From HNR sp040400085 (GTDB taxonomy: Bacteria > Actinomycetota > Actinomycetes > Actinomycetales > Microbacteriaceae): DNA of 64,000 bases. Location: the NCBI GenBank assembly GCA_040400085.1, contig JBBAQX010000022.1, positions 1-64,000 of the forward strand, written 5' to 3'. The position numbers and the translations under genes were made by a program. Below, one piece after another: positions 1-9,440 of the stretch (its first letter is position 1; the number at the start of each line of letters is the position of its first letter). The notes under the pieces are model-generated. The model saw only the letters and a list, made by a program, of their open reading frames with translations. It was not told where the DNA came from and did not search any database.

Positions 1-2038
1 TAAACGGAGTAACCCTACTGCCCACATACACATGAACACTAATCGGATTACTCGTTGTAGGGTCAACAGCCCATCCTTTTACAGATACCTTCCCCGTCGA
101 CGCCACTGCAGCCTCAAAAGAACCAAATGGCGATACCGAGCCTTGAACGGGAACGAGAGAAATTGAAATTCTGACTTTGGCGGTACTTCCATCTGTTGAC
201 AAAACTTGCACGCCGATTCGTCCGCTCATTGTTGTTAAGCTCTGACCAGTGACGAGCGCTTGACGCCTTTCGTTCCCGCTCACTAGTGGGGCAAGCGCGA
301 CCGTTCCGTTCGACTGTGGCGACAACTCTGAAGCCATGCGAATCACGCGGACGCCAGCAACCTCGCGGTAGTTCAGTGTCGCTGGAGAGCCCGGCAGGCG
401 AAACGTAGACCCAGCAGCTATAGGGTATTGCCCCAGGTCAGAGCCGGTTCCTGAGCGATATTCGACATAGTAGAACCAGGATGGATTCAGCGGATCCTGA
501 ACTTTGAGAACCTGAAGCGCTGTTGTGGAAGGCGAGGATATTGAGGACAGCGACACATCATATACACCAGGAGCAGACCACGTTTTGTACCCCACGTTCT
601 CCTTCAAGAAACCCAACTTGATTTGAGAGAAACCGTTGAGCGCGGTGTATTCCTGGGTATTTCCCATAATGTCATACAGATCCTTGTAGGAAATTACCCT
701 GCAGGGGGAACCAGCGGCAACAACACCTTCAGCCATATTCGCGGTGCCACAGTCGATGGCGTTTGCATGAGAGAGACCTAGGTTGTGACCCATCTCGTGG
801 GCAAATACCGCATCAAGCCAAGTACTGCGTGGGGATGCCGGTGTACGGGCCTCGATCAGGCCTCCCATCTGGAACGAGCTACCTATAGTTCCCATTCCGC
901 TATAGCCCTTGTTAGCGCTACATTCGTTGTTCGGAGTGATCACAATCAAATGACGTCCCGTGCCATTGAAATAGGGGCTTGTACCTGCGGCACCATTTAC
1001 CTTCTGTCCAGCCTCAGACATCATCCCGAACCAGTTAGATCCTTGGGTCTCACAAGTTTGTGCAGATTGCATAACCGTAACGGAACGGATAGTAATGCCC
1101 GTCAATAAGCCATGAGCCTCCCTGACCCAATGCGCCGAAAGTTGCGCCATATATGAATTGATCAAAGCACTTGAAATCCACTGATTAGCCGTTACTGTCG
1201 ACTCAACCACAATATCAACAGACTTAGAGACTGTACTGTTCACCGCTTCTGCCTGAGGAGCGCCCTGAACTGTAGCAGCCGTAAACTGTACGGGAGCAGT
1301 GGCCGTTTGCGCAGCATCGGCGACGATGTCCGCGGCCGCGCTAGTTGCGCTCACAACTGGGGCATTTCCCGAGGTTGAACTCGGAGATGCGCTTGCCGCT
1401 TCGGCGGCGACGGTAGACTGCTCTTCCGCAGGCAGCTCACTCAGGGCTTGGGGCGGGACAACAACCGTTCCTGCGATTGGGCTACCTGATACTGCGTTTG
1501 CCGGAATCGAGCTCTCTGACACTCCGATGACCTTACCGTCTGTCGTAACTATGGCGCTTGCGTTGGTTTCTTCCGACGGAGTAGCTGTTGCGTTCTGCGC
1601 GAGACGATGTCCCTCTGCGTAGATTAGCTGGCCCGTTACCTCGACCGCTACGCCGCTACTGGGGATGGAAGTATCTGTTACCTGCTCCGTGGACGGCGCC
1701 GGGGCAGCAGGGCTTGGCTCCGGAGGAGTCGGGGCGGGAGTCGAGGGAGCGGGAGTCGAGGGAGCCTTAGGAGCCTCGGTAGGGGCAGGCGTCGGCGTAG
1801 CCGGAGTTGTCGGCGCTGGCGTCGGAACTGGTGTCGGCGTCACAGGAGTTGGGGATTCCGTCGAAGAGCCCGAGGGATCCTGCGAGGGCGTTGGCTCGGA
1901 CTCCGTGTAGACAGGTGACGATGTACGAGACACCGACTCTGCGATAATCGTGGCGGATGCAGCACCTGCTCCGGCCTGCTGAACAACGATTAGAGCGACA
2001 GCGAGTCCAAACCCAATTACTAACCTCGTATGCTTCAT
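1..2038 (-). CDS. Secreted metzincin-type zinc metalloprotease, 3' end cut by window edge
   Basis: I read the minus frame from an ATG at 2036-2038 codon by codon and it has no stop down to base 2, so about 679 residues are visible and the C-terminus lies outside the window. Residues 1-30 form a signal peptide (basic start, then a hydrophobic stretch ending near AGAGAASA). Residues about 40-90 are a Pro/Thr/Ser-rich linker. The zinc site HEMGHNLGLSH is at residues 414-424 and the Met-turn YDIMG is near residue 458, which together mark a metzincin (reprolysin or gametolysin-like). The last visible part contains a GWAVDPTT...VHVYV module, a repeat type seen in actinobacterial surface proteins. 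It probably cleaves extracellular protein; the substrate is unknown. The plus-strand reading frames over it are shadows. Confidence 0.85.
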   Translation of the reverse strand, partial: MKHTRLVIGFGLAVALIVVQQAGAGAASATIIAESVSRTSSPVYTESEPTPSQDPSGSSTESPTPVTPTPVPTPAPTTPATPTPAPTEAPKAPSTPAPSTPAPTPPEPSPAAPAPSTEQVTDTSIPSSGVAVEVTGQLIYAEGHRLAQNATATPSEETNASAIVTTDGKVIGVSESSIPANAVSGSPIAGTVVVPPQALSELPAEEQSTVAAEAASASPSSTSGNAPVVSATSAAADIVADAAQTATAPVQFTAATVQGAPQAEAVNSTVSKSVDIVVESTVTANQWISSALINSYMAQLSAHWVREAHGLLTGITIRSVTVMQSAQTCETQGSNWFGMMSEAGQKVNGAAGTSPYFNGTGRHLIVITPNNECSANKGYSGMGTIGSSFQMGGLIEARTPASPRSTWLDAVFAHEMGHNLGLSHANAIDCGTANMAEGVVAAGSPCRVISYKDLYDIMGNTQEYTALNGFSQIKLGFLKENVGYKTWSAPGVYDVSLSSISSPSTTALQVLKVQDPLNPSWFYYVEYRSGTGSDLGQYPIAAGSTFRLPGSPATLNYREVAGVRVIRMASELSPQSNGTVALAPLVSGNERRQALVTGQSLTTMSGRIGVQVLSTDGSTAKVRISISLVPVQGSVSPFGSFEAAVASTGKVSVKGWAVDPTTSNPISVHVYVGSRVTPF

Positions 2039-2311
2039 TTTCAACACCCTCTTCACTAGTTCCGGTCTGGCTGTGTTCCTCAGAACATTGCCGAAAATAT
2101 GCTTGATGAGGCGAGTCTGCCACTCCAAAGAACCAGCAAATATCACGTTTAAGACACGATATAGATTGAAACAATACAATCGTGCAGTCATGCAAAAATG
2201 AGTTCGCTATGAGTCCACTTAGGAGCACGCAACGACAAGACAGAACTGGTTCGATCCCCATACACGGGTTTTCTAACTCACTACCGGGTGAGCCCGCCCG
2301 ATGATTCCGAG

Positions 2312-2358
2312 GAGGCAAAAAGAAGATGCCCCGCAAGATTTAAGCCCTGCGGGGCATC
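2312..2358 (-). terminator. Rho-independent terminator of the glp operon
   Basis: A perfect 11-bp inverted repeat (GATGCCCCGCA at 2325-2335, TGCGGGGCATC at 2348-2358) lies just past the glpK stop. On the minus strand it is followed by a T-rich stretch (complement of AAAAAGAA at 2317-2324). The remaining bases from 2039 to 2311, upstream of the protease gene, should hold its promoter; I see no clear conserved site there. Confidence 0.8.
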
Positions 2359-2394
2359 CATTTATCGATGGCTACTCAGCCACGATGAGATTCT

Positions 2395-3912
2395 CTACAC
2401 AACGTCCTCATCAACCCAGTCCAGGGTCTTCGTAACAGCCTTTTTCCAGTTCCGATACAAGCGATTACGTTCCGCCTCGTCAAGGTTTGGCTCCCAGCGC
2501 TTATCTTCTTGCCAGTTGCCACGCAGATCATCAAGATTCTTCCAATAACCCACTGCAAGACCTGCAGCATAAGCCGCACCAAGGGCGGTGGTCTCGGCCA
2601 CCACCGGGCGCACTACGGGCACCCGGAGCATATCTGCCTGGAACTGCATCAGCGTGTCGTTAGCAGTCATTCCGCCGTCAACCTTGAGCTCAGCGAGGGG
2701 AACGCCGGAATCAGCGTTTACAGCGTCAAGCACCTCGGTGGTCTGGTACGCGGTAGATTCGAGGGCAGCCCGCGCGATGTGCCCCTTATTCACAAAACGG
2801 GTAAGCCCGACAAGCGCCCCCCGAGCATCCGGACGCCAATACGGGGCGAAGAGACCCGAGAATGCCGGAACAAAGTAGGCCCCACCATTGTCCTCGACGG
2901 TCGCAGCAAGCGTCTCAACCTCGGGAGCAGAAGAAATCATTCCGATATTGTCTCGCAGCCACTGGATCAACGACCCGGTGACCGCGATCGAACCCTCAAG
3001 TGCATAATGCGGCTTCGCGTCGCCCAGCTTGTATCCAAGCGTGGTGAGCAGACCGTTCTCCGAGTGAATAATTTCCTCACCCGTATTGAAGATGAGGAAG
3101 TTGCCGGTGCCATATGTGTTCTTCGCCTCGCCGGCGTCGAAGGCTGCCTGTCCGAATGTCGCAGCTTGCTGATCTCCAAGAATTCCCGCAACGGGCACTT
3201 CACGCAGCAACGAGCTGTCACTCACAATGCCATAAACCTCAGATGAACTCTTAATCTGGGGCAGCATGGACTTCGGAACATCGAAGGCCGCAAGAATTTC
3301 GTCGTCCCATTGGAGGGTCTCAAGATCCATGAAAAGCGTACGGGATGCGTTGGTCACATCGGTAACATGAACGCCACCCTCGGTGCCTCCCGTGAGGTTC
3401 CAGAGAACCCAGCTATCGGTCGTTCCGAAGAGAAGGTCCCCCGCCTCCGCCTGAGCCCGGGCCCCCTCCACATTCTCAAGGATCCACACGATCTTTGTTC
3501 CAGAGAAGTAGGTGGCAAGCGGAAGCCCGACCTTTTTCTTAAATCGCTCAACTCCGCCATCGGCAGCGAGGCGATCCACGATGTGCTGCGTTCTGGTGTC
3601 CTGCCACACAATAGCGTTATAGACGGGTTCACCGGTGTTCTTGTTCCACACCACTGCCGTCTCGCGCTGGTTTGTGATACCTACCGAGACAATATTGTGC
3701 CTCGTCAGGTTGGCCTTTGAGAGCGCCTGACCAATGACTTCTCGAGTGTTATCCCAGATTTCCTTGGGATCGTGTTCGACCCAACCAGCCTGTGGGAAAA
3801 TCTGCTCGTGTTCGAGCTGGCCCGTAGAAATAATATTTCCGCTGCGGTCAAAGATGATCGCACGGCTCGACGTTGTGCCCTGGTCGATAGCGAGAACGTA
3901 TTCTTCACTCAT
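2395..3912 (-). CDS. glpK: Glycerol kinase
   Basis: The enzyme uses ATP to phosphorylate glycerol to sn-glycerol 3-phosphate in the cytoplasm. At 505 residues it has the normal family length. The N-terminal FGGY kinase domain begins with AIDQGTTSSRA near residues 8-18. The YFSGTKIVWILEN motif follows near residue 135. The C-terminal FGGY domain holds DGGMTANDTLMQFQAD. It is the last gene of a minus-strand glpD-glpF-glpK unit, 60 bases after glpF, and a terminator follows it. The triad makes the assignment very safe. Confidence 0.97.
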   Translation of the reverse strand: MSEEYVLAIDQGTTSSRAIIFDRSGNIISTGQLEHEQIFPQAGWVEHDPKEIWDNTREVIGQALSKANLTRHNIVSVGITNQRETAVVWNKNTGEPVYNAIVWQDTRTQHIVDRLAADGGVERFKKKVGLPLATYFSGTKIVWILENVEGARAQAEAGDLLFGTTDSWVLWNLTGGTEGGVHVTDVTNASRTLFMDLETLQWDDEILAAFDVPKSMLPQIKSSSEVYGIVSDSSLLREVPVAGILGDQQAATFGQAAFDAGEAKNTYGTGNFLIFNTGEEIIHSENGLLTTLGYKLGDAKPHYALEGSIAVTGSLIQWLRDNIGMISSAPEVETLAATVEDNGGAYFVPAFSGLFAPYWRPDARGALVGLTRFVNKGHIARAALESTAYQTTEVLDAVNADSGVPLAELKVDGGMTANDTLMQFQADMLRVPVVRPVVAETTALGAAYAAGLAVGYWKNLDDLRGNWQEDKRWEPNLDEAERNRLYRNWKKAVTKTLDWVDEDVV

Positions 3913-3972
3913 GTATAACTCCTTTGTTGTGTATTGATTGAATCGATTGTCGGATGCTACAGAAAAGAAACC

Positions 3973-4698
3973 TTAGGGAAGAAAAACGTTGGACCCCAGT
4001 GCGGCAAGCACACCACCGACGAGAGGCCCGACCACGGGAACCCAGGCGTAACCCCAATCGCTGCCGCCCTTGCCCTTGATGGGCAGGATTGCGTGAACGA
4101 TTCGTGGGCCCAGGTCACGGGCAGGGTTGATTGCGTAACCGGTGGGCCCGCCAAGGGAGACACCGATGGCTATAACGAGAAACGCAACTGGAATTGCTCC
4201 AAGTTCCGCCGGGGTTCCACCCTTGCCGAACCCAAGGATCACGAAGACCAAGACAAAGGTTCCAACGATCTCGGTGATAAGGTTCCAGCCGTAACTACGT
4301 ATTGCAGGTCCTGTCGAGAAGACTGCGAGCTTTGAAGCTGGGTCTTCCTCCGCATCGAAATGTTGTTTGTAGGTAAGGTACATAAGAGCAGACCCGATAA
4401 TGGCACCGAGCATCTGAGCACCCCAGTAAACGAGCGCCGTGCCGAAGTCAATGTTTCCGAGTGTCAGCTGGGCTATCGTGACCGCCGGATTCAAATGTGC
4501 ACCCGACGAGTATGAAACCGTCACACCGGCGAAGACCGCAAGGCCCCAGCCGATGCTGATCAGCAACCATCCGCCGCCAAACCCTTTAGACTTTGCCAAC
4601 ACAACGTTGGCAACAACGCCACCACCAAGCAACAGGAGCAGCGCGGTCCCTACCGTCTCCGATAGAAATATAGTTGCTAAATCAGTCATTGTCCTCAT
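3973..4698 (-). CDS. glpF: Glycerol uptake facilitator (aquaglyceroporin, MIP family)
   Basis: This six-helix membrane channel lets glycerol diffuse into the cell. Both half-helix motifs are visible: HLNPAVT in the first half and INPARDLGPR in the second. The Asp directly after the second NPA-type motif (NPARD) is the hallmark of glycerol-conducting rather than strict water channels. The length of 241 residues is typical. The ATG at 4698 has AAGGG just upstream; an ATG at 4689 is also possible. It lies between glpD and glpK in one transcriptional direction, so imported glycerol is trapped at once by the kinase. Confidence 0.95.
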   Translation of the reverse strand: MRTMTDLATIFLSETVGTALLLLLGGGVVANVVLAKSKGFGGGWLLISIGWGLAVFAGVTVSYSSGAHLNPAVTIAQLTLGNIDFGTALVYWGAQMLGAIIGSALMYLTYKQHFDAEEDPASKLAVFSTGPAIRSYGWNLITEIVGTFVLVFVILGFGKGGTPAELGAIPVAFLVIAIGVSLGGPTGYAINPARDLGPRIVHAILPIKGKGGSDWGYAWVPVVGPLVGGVLAALGSNVFLP

Positions 4699-4723
4699 CG
4701 ACCCTTCAGGGTTAGTCAGCAGC

Positions 4724-4735
4724 TAGCGGTCGCTA
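4724..4735. promoter_or_regulatory. Palindrome upstream of glpF, possible operator
   Basis: TAGCGGTCGCTA (arms TAGCG and CGCTA, 2-base spacer) lies 26 bases before the glpF start inside the 101-base glpD-glpF gap. A second short palindrome, ACCCTTCAGGGT, lies nearer the start at about 4701-4712 and overlaps the ribosome binding site. The gap could carry a second promoter for glpFK. The regulator that would bind is not shown by the sequence. Confidence 0.35.
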
Positions 4736-4799
4736 ACTGCGGATGTGGTAAAAGTAAAGCTTCTTCTACCAAATCTATGTGCAGTTTGATATTTATATA

Positions 4800-6512
4800 C
4801 TATGCAGTGAAATGGACGCCGTGCTCATTTGCGAGCGTGGCACGCGCATCCGCTCTCTCTGCCGCGGTCTTTTCAGCGCTCCATTCGTGAGACGAAGCCA
4901 GAATATCGGCAAGCTCATCGATCGTCTCGGCAGTTACTGAGCCGGTAAAGGCAAGACTGGTGCGCCGCTTTATCAGGTCGAGAACGTTCACTACATGTTC
5001 ATTCGCGATGATGTGTTGGATTTCTTGGCGGCTATACCGTGGCGAGTGAAGAAGCAGATCATCGCCATGCTCTTCGAGATAGGGAATGAGGGCGGCCGCT
5101 CGTGTTCCGTAGCGTCCGAGCAATTCGTCAGTCCGCTCCGCGGTGAGTCCCTCACGGTGACGGGCCACCCACCCGGCACGTTCCGTCTCAGTCCGGGGGA
5201 AGTCACGGCCTCCGCCGATTGGCAGACCGACAGTGCTCACCGTGCGGGTCCTCCCAAGAGCCTCGAGGATTTCGTTGCTAAGGTGCTCGGCGAGCGCACG
5301 GAATGTCGTCCATTTCCCGCCGACGAGGCTCATTACCGTGCGTCCAGCATCGACCCGTTTTTCGATGCGGTAGTCTCGAGACACAAAACCCGGCTGGGTA
5401 TCATCATGCTTGGGAAGAGGGCGGATACCAGAAAACCGGTAGACGATCTGCTCGCGGTCAACGGTGACGGTGGGGAAGACATGCTTGACCAGATCAAAGA
5501 AGTAGTCGATTTCTTCTTCAGTACAGACCGTTGGAACGCTGGGGTCAGCATTTATATCGGTTGTACCTACCATGACCCTGCCCTTAAGTGGATAGATCAG
5601 AACGATGCGTCCGTCGCTGTGCTCAAAGAAGATCTCACGCCCACCTGTCGCGGCAAGCAGCTCGTCATTCTTCAATACGATATGTGATCCCTTAGTGCCG
5701 CCCATATACTCGGTCTTTGTGCCGAGCGCGGTGTTGGTGAGATCTGTCCAGGGTCCGCTCGTATTGACGACTACATCGGCCTTGATGGTCATCTCACGAC
5801 CAGTTTCGGTATCTCGAACGATCACACCTTCATCGGTGAGGCCGACCCCTTCGAGATAGTTGGATGCCCGTGCGTGCGGCCCTGCCGCGAGGCCATCCAT
5901 CAGCACATCCAGTGCAAGACGTTCTGGGTCGTGCATGGACGCATCAAAATAGGTGGCCGTGTATTTGAGGTTGCCGTTGATGAGAGGGAGGGCCGCGAGA
6001 CTCTTCTTGCGTCCTACAAACTTATGGCGGGGAACCGAACCGCCGTCACGAGAGAAGGAATCGTAGAGCACCAGGCCGATCTTGATAAGAAAAGCTCCTC
6101 GTTCCTTCGGCTTGCCCTGTTTGTGAGTGAGAAAGCGTAGCGGCGCGCTGAGAATGCCCGAGAACGTGCTGAAGATTGGCACGGTTGTCGGCAGAGGCTT
6201 GACATAGTGTGGGGCTATTTTGATCAGGCCGTTGCGTTCTTGCACAGATTCCCGGACGAGCCGAAACTCTCCGTTTTCGAGGTAGCGGATTCCGCCGTGG
6301 ATCATGTGGCTTGATGCGGAGGATGCTCCAGAGCACCAGTCTCCACGTTCGACAAGTACGACATCGACTCCCTGTAGCGCGAGATCACGGAAAGTTGCGA
6401 TTCCGTTGATTCCCCCGCCGATAATTACTACCTGGGCGGAGGGGTTGTCTGCTAGTGACCGAATCGATGCCCGTGAGGCAGATTGCGAATTCGGTTCTGG
6501 TTGTGAAGTCAC
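4800..6512 (-). CDS. glpD: Glycerol-3-phosphate dehydrogenase, FAD-dependent (aerobic type)
   Basis: The enzyme oxidises glycerol 3-phosphate to dihydroxyacetone phosphate at the membrane and passes electrons to quinone. The FAD Rossmann motif VVIIGGGINGIATFRDLAL is near residues 20-40, followed by the GlpD signatures SGASSASSHMIHGGIRYLEN. The C-terminal part is the usual DAO_C region. I prefer a GTG start at 6512, since AAAAGGAA sits 8 bases upstream and it gives about 570 residues, the family size. The frame stays open to an ATG at 6647, but that start would overlap the divergent regulator and lacks a ribosome binding site. It is the first gene of glpD-glpF-glpK. Confidence 0.95.
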   Translation of the reverse strand: MTSQPEPNSQSASRASIRSLADNPSAQVVIIGGGINGIATFRDLALQGVDVVLVERGDWCSGASSASSHMIHGGIRYLENGEFRLVRESVQERNGLIKIAPHYVKPLPTTVPIFSTFSGILSAPLRFLTHKQGKPKERGAFLIKIGLVLYDSFSRDGGSVPRHKFVGRKKSLAALPLINGNLKYTATYFDASMHDPERLALDVLMDGLAAGPHARASNYLEGVGLTDEGVIVRDTETGREMTIKADVVVNTSGPWTDLTNTALGTKTEYMGGTKGSHIVLKNDELLAATGGREIFFEHSDGRIVLIYPLKGRVMVGTTDINADPSVPTVCTEEEIDYFFDLVKHVFPTVTVDREQIVYRFSGIRPLPKHDDTQPGFVSRDYRIEKRVDAGRTVMSLVGGKWTTFRALAEHLSNEILEALGRTRTVSTVGLPIGGGRDFPRTETERAGWVARHREGLTAERTDELLGRYGTRAAALIPYLEEHGDDLLLHSPRYSRQEIQHIIANEHVVNVLDLIKRRTSLAFTGSVTAETIDELADILASSHEWSAEKTAAERADARATLANEHGVHFTA

Positions 6513-6593
6513 GGCAGTGTTCCTTTTAACGAGTGACACAAGAAACGCCCTCGGACGATTCTCTCGAATACGTTTCAGTATGCCCCCATGAAC

Positions 6594-6634
6594 GCTATGC
6601 TCATAGCTGATGCACATACGTGCAGAATTGGAGG
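6594..6634. promoter_or_regulatory. Divergent glpD/regulator control region with two palindromes
   Basis: GCTATGCTCATAGC at 6594-6607 is a perfect inverted repeat (arms GCTATG and CATAGC). TGCACATACGTGCA at 6611-6624 is a second one (arms TGCAC and GTGCA). Both lie between the glpD start and the regulator start. A GGAGG at 6630-6634 is the ribosome binding site that decides the TTG start of the regulator at 6640. Binding by the SorC-type regulator is an inference from position. Confidence 0.5.
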
Positions 6635-6639
6635 ATATT

Positions 6640-7608
6640 TTGGCCATTTACCGCACGGAACGCACAGAAAAGATGCGCACCGCGATCACAGCGGCCACTC
6701 TCTACTATCTTGAGAACCAAACGATGGAGGCGATTGCATCCGAGCTCAAGGTTTCACGATCATCCGTCTCTCGATTGCTCACCTTTGCCAGGGAAACCGG
6801 CTTGGTCGAGATCTCCGTTCACTCACCCTTTGTCGCCCCTTCTCGCCTTGAGGAGGAAATCAACGAACGATTTGGAATCCGCGCCACGGTTGTGTCGGTG
6901 CCGGAGAATACCAACGAGACAGACCGCTTGGAGAGGGTGGCACTTGCTGCCGCCCGTTTACTATCAGAAATTGTAGATTCGAATATGTCGGTTGGCGTGG
7001 CCTGGGGAGCTACCGTCAGTGCGGTTGCTCGCAATCTCTCGCCCAACCCAACCAGGAACACCAGGATCATTCAGCTGAATGGTGCCGCCAACTCACGGAC
7101 AACCGGACTGCTTTACGTCAACGAGATCTTGCGCCGATTTGGTGAGGCCTTCACGGCTGACGTTCTGCAATTTCCTGTCCCGGCATTCTTCGATAACCCC
7201 CGCACAAAAGAAGCGCTCTGGACTGAACGTAGCGTGAACCGCATCGTGGAAGAACAAAAGCACCTCGACGTAGCACTGTTTAGCGTAGGCTCGCCGCGAG
7301 CCGCAGTGCCCAGCCACGTTTATAGCGGCGGTTACCTCGACCGCGACGACTTTCAGGCTCTGAACGCCCAGAACGTAGTCGGTGACGTGCTCACGGTTTT
7401 TTATCGCGCGGATGGTACGTGGGAAGACATCCCCCTCAACGCACGAGCTTCGGGTCCCGGGCTTGATGTGCTTCGCTCGATCCCCCGTCGCGTCTGCGTA
7501 TGCTCAGGCCCGACAAAAATCCCTAGTCTTCGCGGGGCTATTACCGCACGGGTCGTTTCAGATCTCATCATCGACGAGGAGAGCGCGCGCGAACTCTTCA
7601 ACGGGTAG
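6640..7608 (+). CDS. SorC-family (DeoR-like) transcriptional regulator of the glp operon
   Basis: The N-terminus carries a helix-turn-helix (IASELKVSRSSVSRLL) followed by a sugar-phosphate-binding domain of the SorC/CggR type that fills the rest of the protein. The family senses a phosphorylated metabolite; here glycerol 3-phosphate or dihydroxyacetone phosphate is a fair guess because the gene is divergent from glpD. I chose the TTG at 6640 because GGAGG stands 5 bases before it. An in-frame ATG at 6610 has no ribosome binding site. The protein is about 322 residues, as expected. Most well-known glycerol regulons use GlpR (DeoR), IclR or antiterminator GlpP, so a SorC protein is a mild variation. 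Confidence 0.85.
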   Translation: MAIYRTERTEKMRTAITAATLYYLENQTMEAIASELKVSRSSVSRLLTFARETGLVEISVHSPFVAPSRLEEEINERFGIRATVVSVPENTNETDRLERVALAAARLLSEIVDSNMSVGVAWGATVSAVARNLSPNPTRNTRIIQLNGAANSRTTGLLYVNEILRRFGEAFTADVLQFPVPAFFDNPRTKEALWTERSVNRIVEEQKHLDVALFSVGSPRAAVPSHVYSGGYLDRDDFQALNAQNVVGDVLTVFYRADGTWEDIPLNARASGPGLDVLRSIPRRVCVCSGPTKIPSLRGAITARVVSDLIIDEESARELFNG

Positions 7609-7617
7609 CCGCACACT

Positions 7618-9003
7618 TTAGCGGGGCGTAGTCGCCTCCACAATCGCAATCTCCCGAGTTGCCGTCTCGCGATCCTGCCGCAGGGCGTCGTCCTCTTCTT
7701 CCGCAACACCCTGCACGCCTATCGCTTTCGCAACCGGCCGACCGTCCCCCTCATAAGTAACAAGCAGGCGCGGACGAGAGTCCCTACGATAAGCAACTCG
7801 CAGGTCCTTGTAATACATCAGCCAGAAGAGAATAACCCCCGCGGCTAGAACGCCGGAAAGCCCGGCGACCCCCAGCGACCACCTGGGACCCATTGTATCC
7901 GCGACCCAGCCTACGAACGGGGCACCAATCGGTGTTCCTCCGGCGAAAATCGCCATATACAGCGCCATAACTCTGCCACGCATCACAGGCTCAGTTGTGG
8001 TCTGGACGTAGGCGTTAGCCGTTGTCATCAGGGTCATCGCAGATAGCCCAACAAAGATAAGCGCCGCAGCAAAGGTGAGATAGGTTGGCATCAGTGCGGC
8101 CAGGGTGCAAGTCAGACCGAACGCCGCTGCACCGCTGAGTACCATTCGCATTCTTGCGGTGCTCCGGCGCGCGGCCAGGAGCGCCCCAACGACTGACCCG
8201 ATGGCCAGGATGGAACTGAGCAAACCAAACTCACCCGCGTCCTTCTGGAAGACGACCGTGGCCATCAACGCCGTGAAAATCGAAAAGTTAAATCCGAAGG
8301 TTCCCACGAGAAAAACCGTGATGAGAACGACAACAATGTCGGGTCTCCCCCAGACATAACGAAATCCCGCAACCAGCTGTCCTGGCGCCCTCGATGCTTT
8401 GGGCTGATCTTTCAGATAGGACTTTCGCAGCAAAAGCATCGCGCCCACAGTAACGGCAAATGTGACCGCGTTGATGATGAATACCCATCCAGCACCCACC
8501 GCGACGGTCAGCAACCCCGCAGCCGCGGGGCCGATGAGCCGCGCAACGTTGAAAGATGCTGAGTTCAGAGCGACCGCATTGGGAAGGTCACCGTGCCCCA
8601 CAAGCTCACTCACGAAGGTCTGCCGCGCAGGGGCATCGATGGCGCTCACCACCCCGAGCCCGAAGGCAAAAAGATACACATGCCACAACTCGACGGCACC
8701 GGTGACCGTAATAATCCCCAGCCCACAGGCGAGAAGACCCATCAGCATCTGGGTGAGAATAAGCAGGCGCCTGCGATTAAAGCGATCGGCAATCAGACCC
8801 GACCAGGGCATCAGCAGCAATTGCGGACCGAATTGGAGCGCCATTACTACTCCCATCGACGCTGCACTGTAATTAGTCAGTTGAGTAAGAACGATCCAGT
8901 CCTGGGCAGTGCGTTGCATCCACGTGCCAACATTGGATACCAGTGAACCCGCAAACCAGATGCGGTAATTCACGTTTTTGAGGGACCGAAACATTGCGCT
9001 CAA
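7618..9003 (-). CDS. MFS transporter, EntS-like exporter family
   Basis: The protein is 461 residues with about 12 hydrophobic segments. It begins with NYRIWFAGSLVSNVGTWMQ, which is typical of the MFS_3 (enterobactin exporter-like) group, and carries RFNRRRLL in the first cytoplasmic loop. The C-terminal 60 residues are hydrophilic. The start is a TTG at 9003 that overlaps the stop of the upstream MarR gene; an ATG at 8994 is the alternative. The coupling to a MarR repressor suggests an efflux pump induced by a small toxic or signalling compound. The substrate cannot be told from the sequence. Confidence 0.85.
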   Translation of the reverse strand: MSAMFRSLKNVNYRIWFAGSLVSNVGTWMQRTAQDWIVLTQLTNYSAASMGVVMALQFGPQLLLMPWSGLIADRFNRRRLLILTQMLMGLLACGLGIITVTGAVELWHVYLFAFGLGVVSAIDAPARQTFVSELVGHGDLPNAVALNSASFNVARLIGPAAAGLLTVAVGAGWVFIINAVTFAVTVGAMLLLRKSYLKDQPKASRAPGQLVAGFRYVWGRPDIVVVLITVFLVGTFGFNFSIFTALMATVVFQKDAGEFGLLSSILAIGSVVGALLAARRSTARMRMVLSGAAAFGLTCTLAALMPTYLTFAAALIFVGLSAMTLMTTANAYVQTTTEPVMRGRVMALYMAIFAGGTPIGAPFVGWVADTMGPRWSLGVAGLSGVLAAGVILFWLMYYKDLRVAYRRDSRPRLLVTYEGDGRPVAKAIGVQGVAEEEDDALRQDRETATREIAIVEATTPR

Positions 9004-9434
9004 CTGTCTGCAATCTCCGTCATAATGAGCGTTGCCTCCGCGAGGACCAACCGCTGCTGAGAGGTAAGACCAGCGACTCTCTGAGTGATCCAGGCGTCCC
9101 TGCGTTCTCGTGTTCTTCGAATAAGCTCTGCGCCTTTTTCCGAAGCCGTCAGGATCACCTTGCGCCCGTCATTATCAGCCGCAGACCTCGCGACGAGACC
9201 GGCGGCAACCAATGAGTTGGCAGTTCGATTCATTGACGGCGCCGTAACCCGTTCGTGATCGGCAAGCTCGCCGAGGGAGAGCGGGCCGTGATGAGCGATT
9301 GCCCCCAGTGCTGAGAATTGACCGACGGTGAGTTCGTCTCGCGCACGCTGTTGGCGAACTCGCCTGGCTAGCCTGCCGTTCGCGACGCGAAAGTTGTGAC
9401 CCAATAGGGAAATATCACTCGCGCTCTCATCCAT
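9000..9434 (-). CDS. MarR-family transcriptional regulator
   Basis: The protein is 144 residues, the normal MarR size. The winged helix-turn-helix spans roughly residues 40-105, with LSLGELADHERVTAPSMNR as recognition region and DNDGRKVILTASEKG as wing. It overlaps the MFS gene by 4 bases and so is co-transcribed with it. A near-perfect promoter and a 13-bp palindrome lie directly upstream, which implies self-repression released by a ligand of the partner exporter. Confidence 0.9.
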   Translation of the reverse strand: MDESASDISLLGHNFRVANGRLARRVRQQRARDELTVGQFSALGAIAHHGPLSLGELADHERVTAPSMNRTANSLVAAGLVARSAADNDGRKVILTASEKGAELIRRTRERRDAWITQRVAGLTSQQRLVLAEATLIMTEIADS

Positions 9435-9440
9435 AATTGG

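Noticed and set aside
1767..2336. 189-codon minus-strand frame over the protease start
   Set aside because: It is in a different frame from the protease, which has a signal peptide, zinc site and unbroken frame; its translation looks random.
2509..3246. 245-codon plus-strand frame
   Set aside because: It lies wholly antisense to glpK and reads as a shadow of that gene.
4995..5687. 230-codon plus-strand frame
   Set aside because: Antisense to glpD with no ribosome binding site or family motif.
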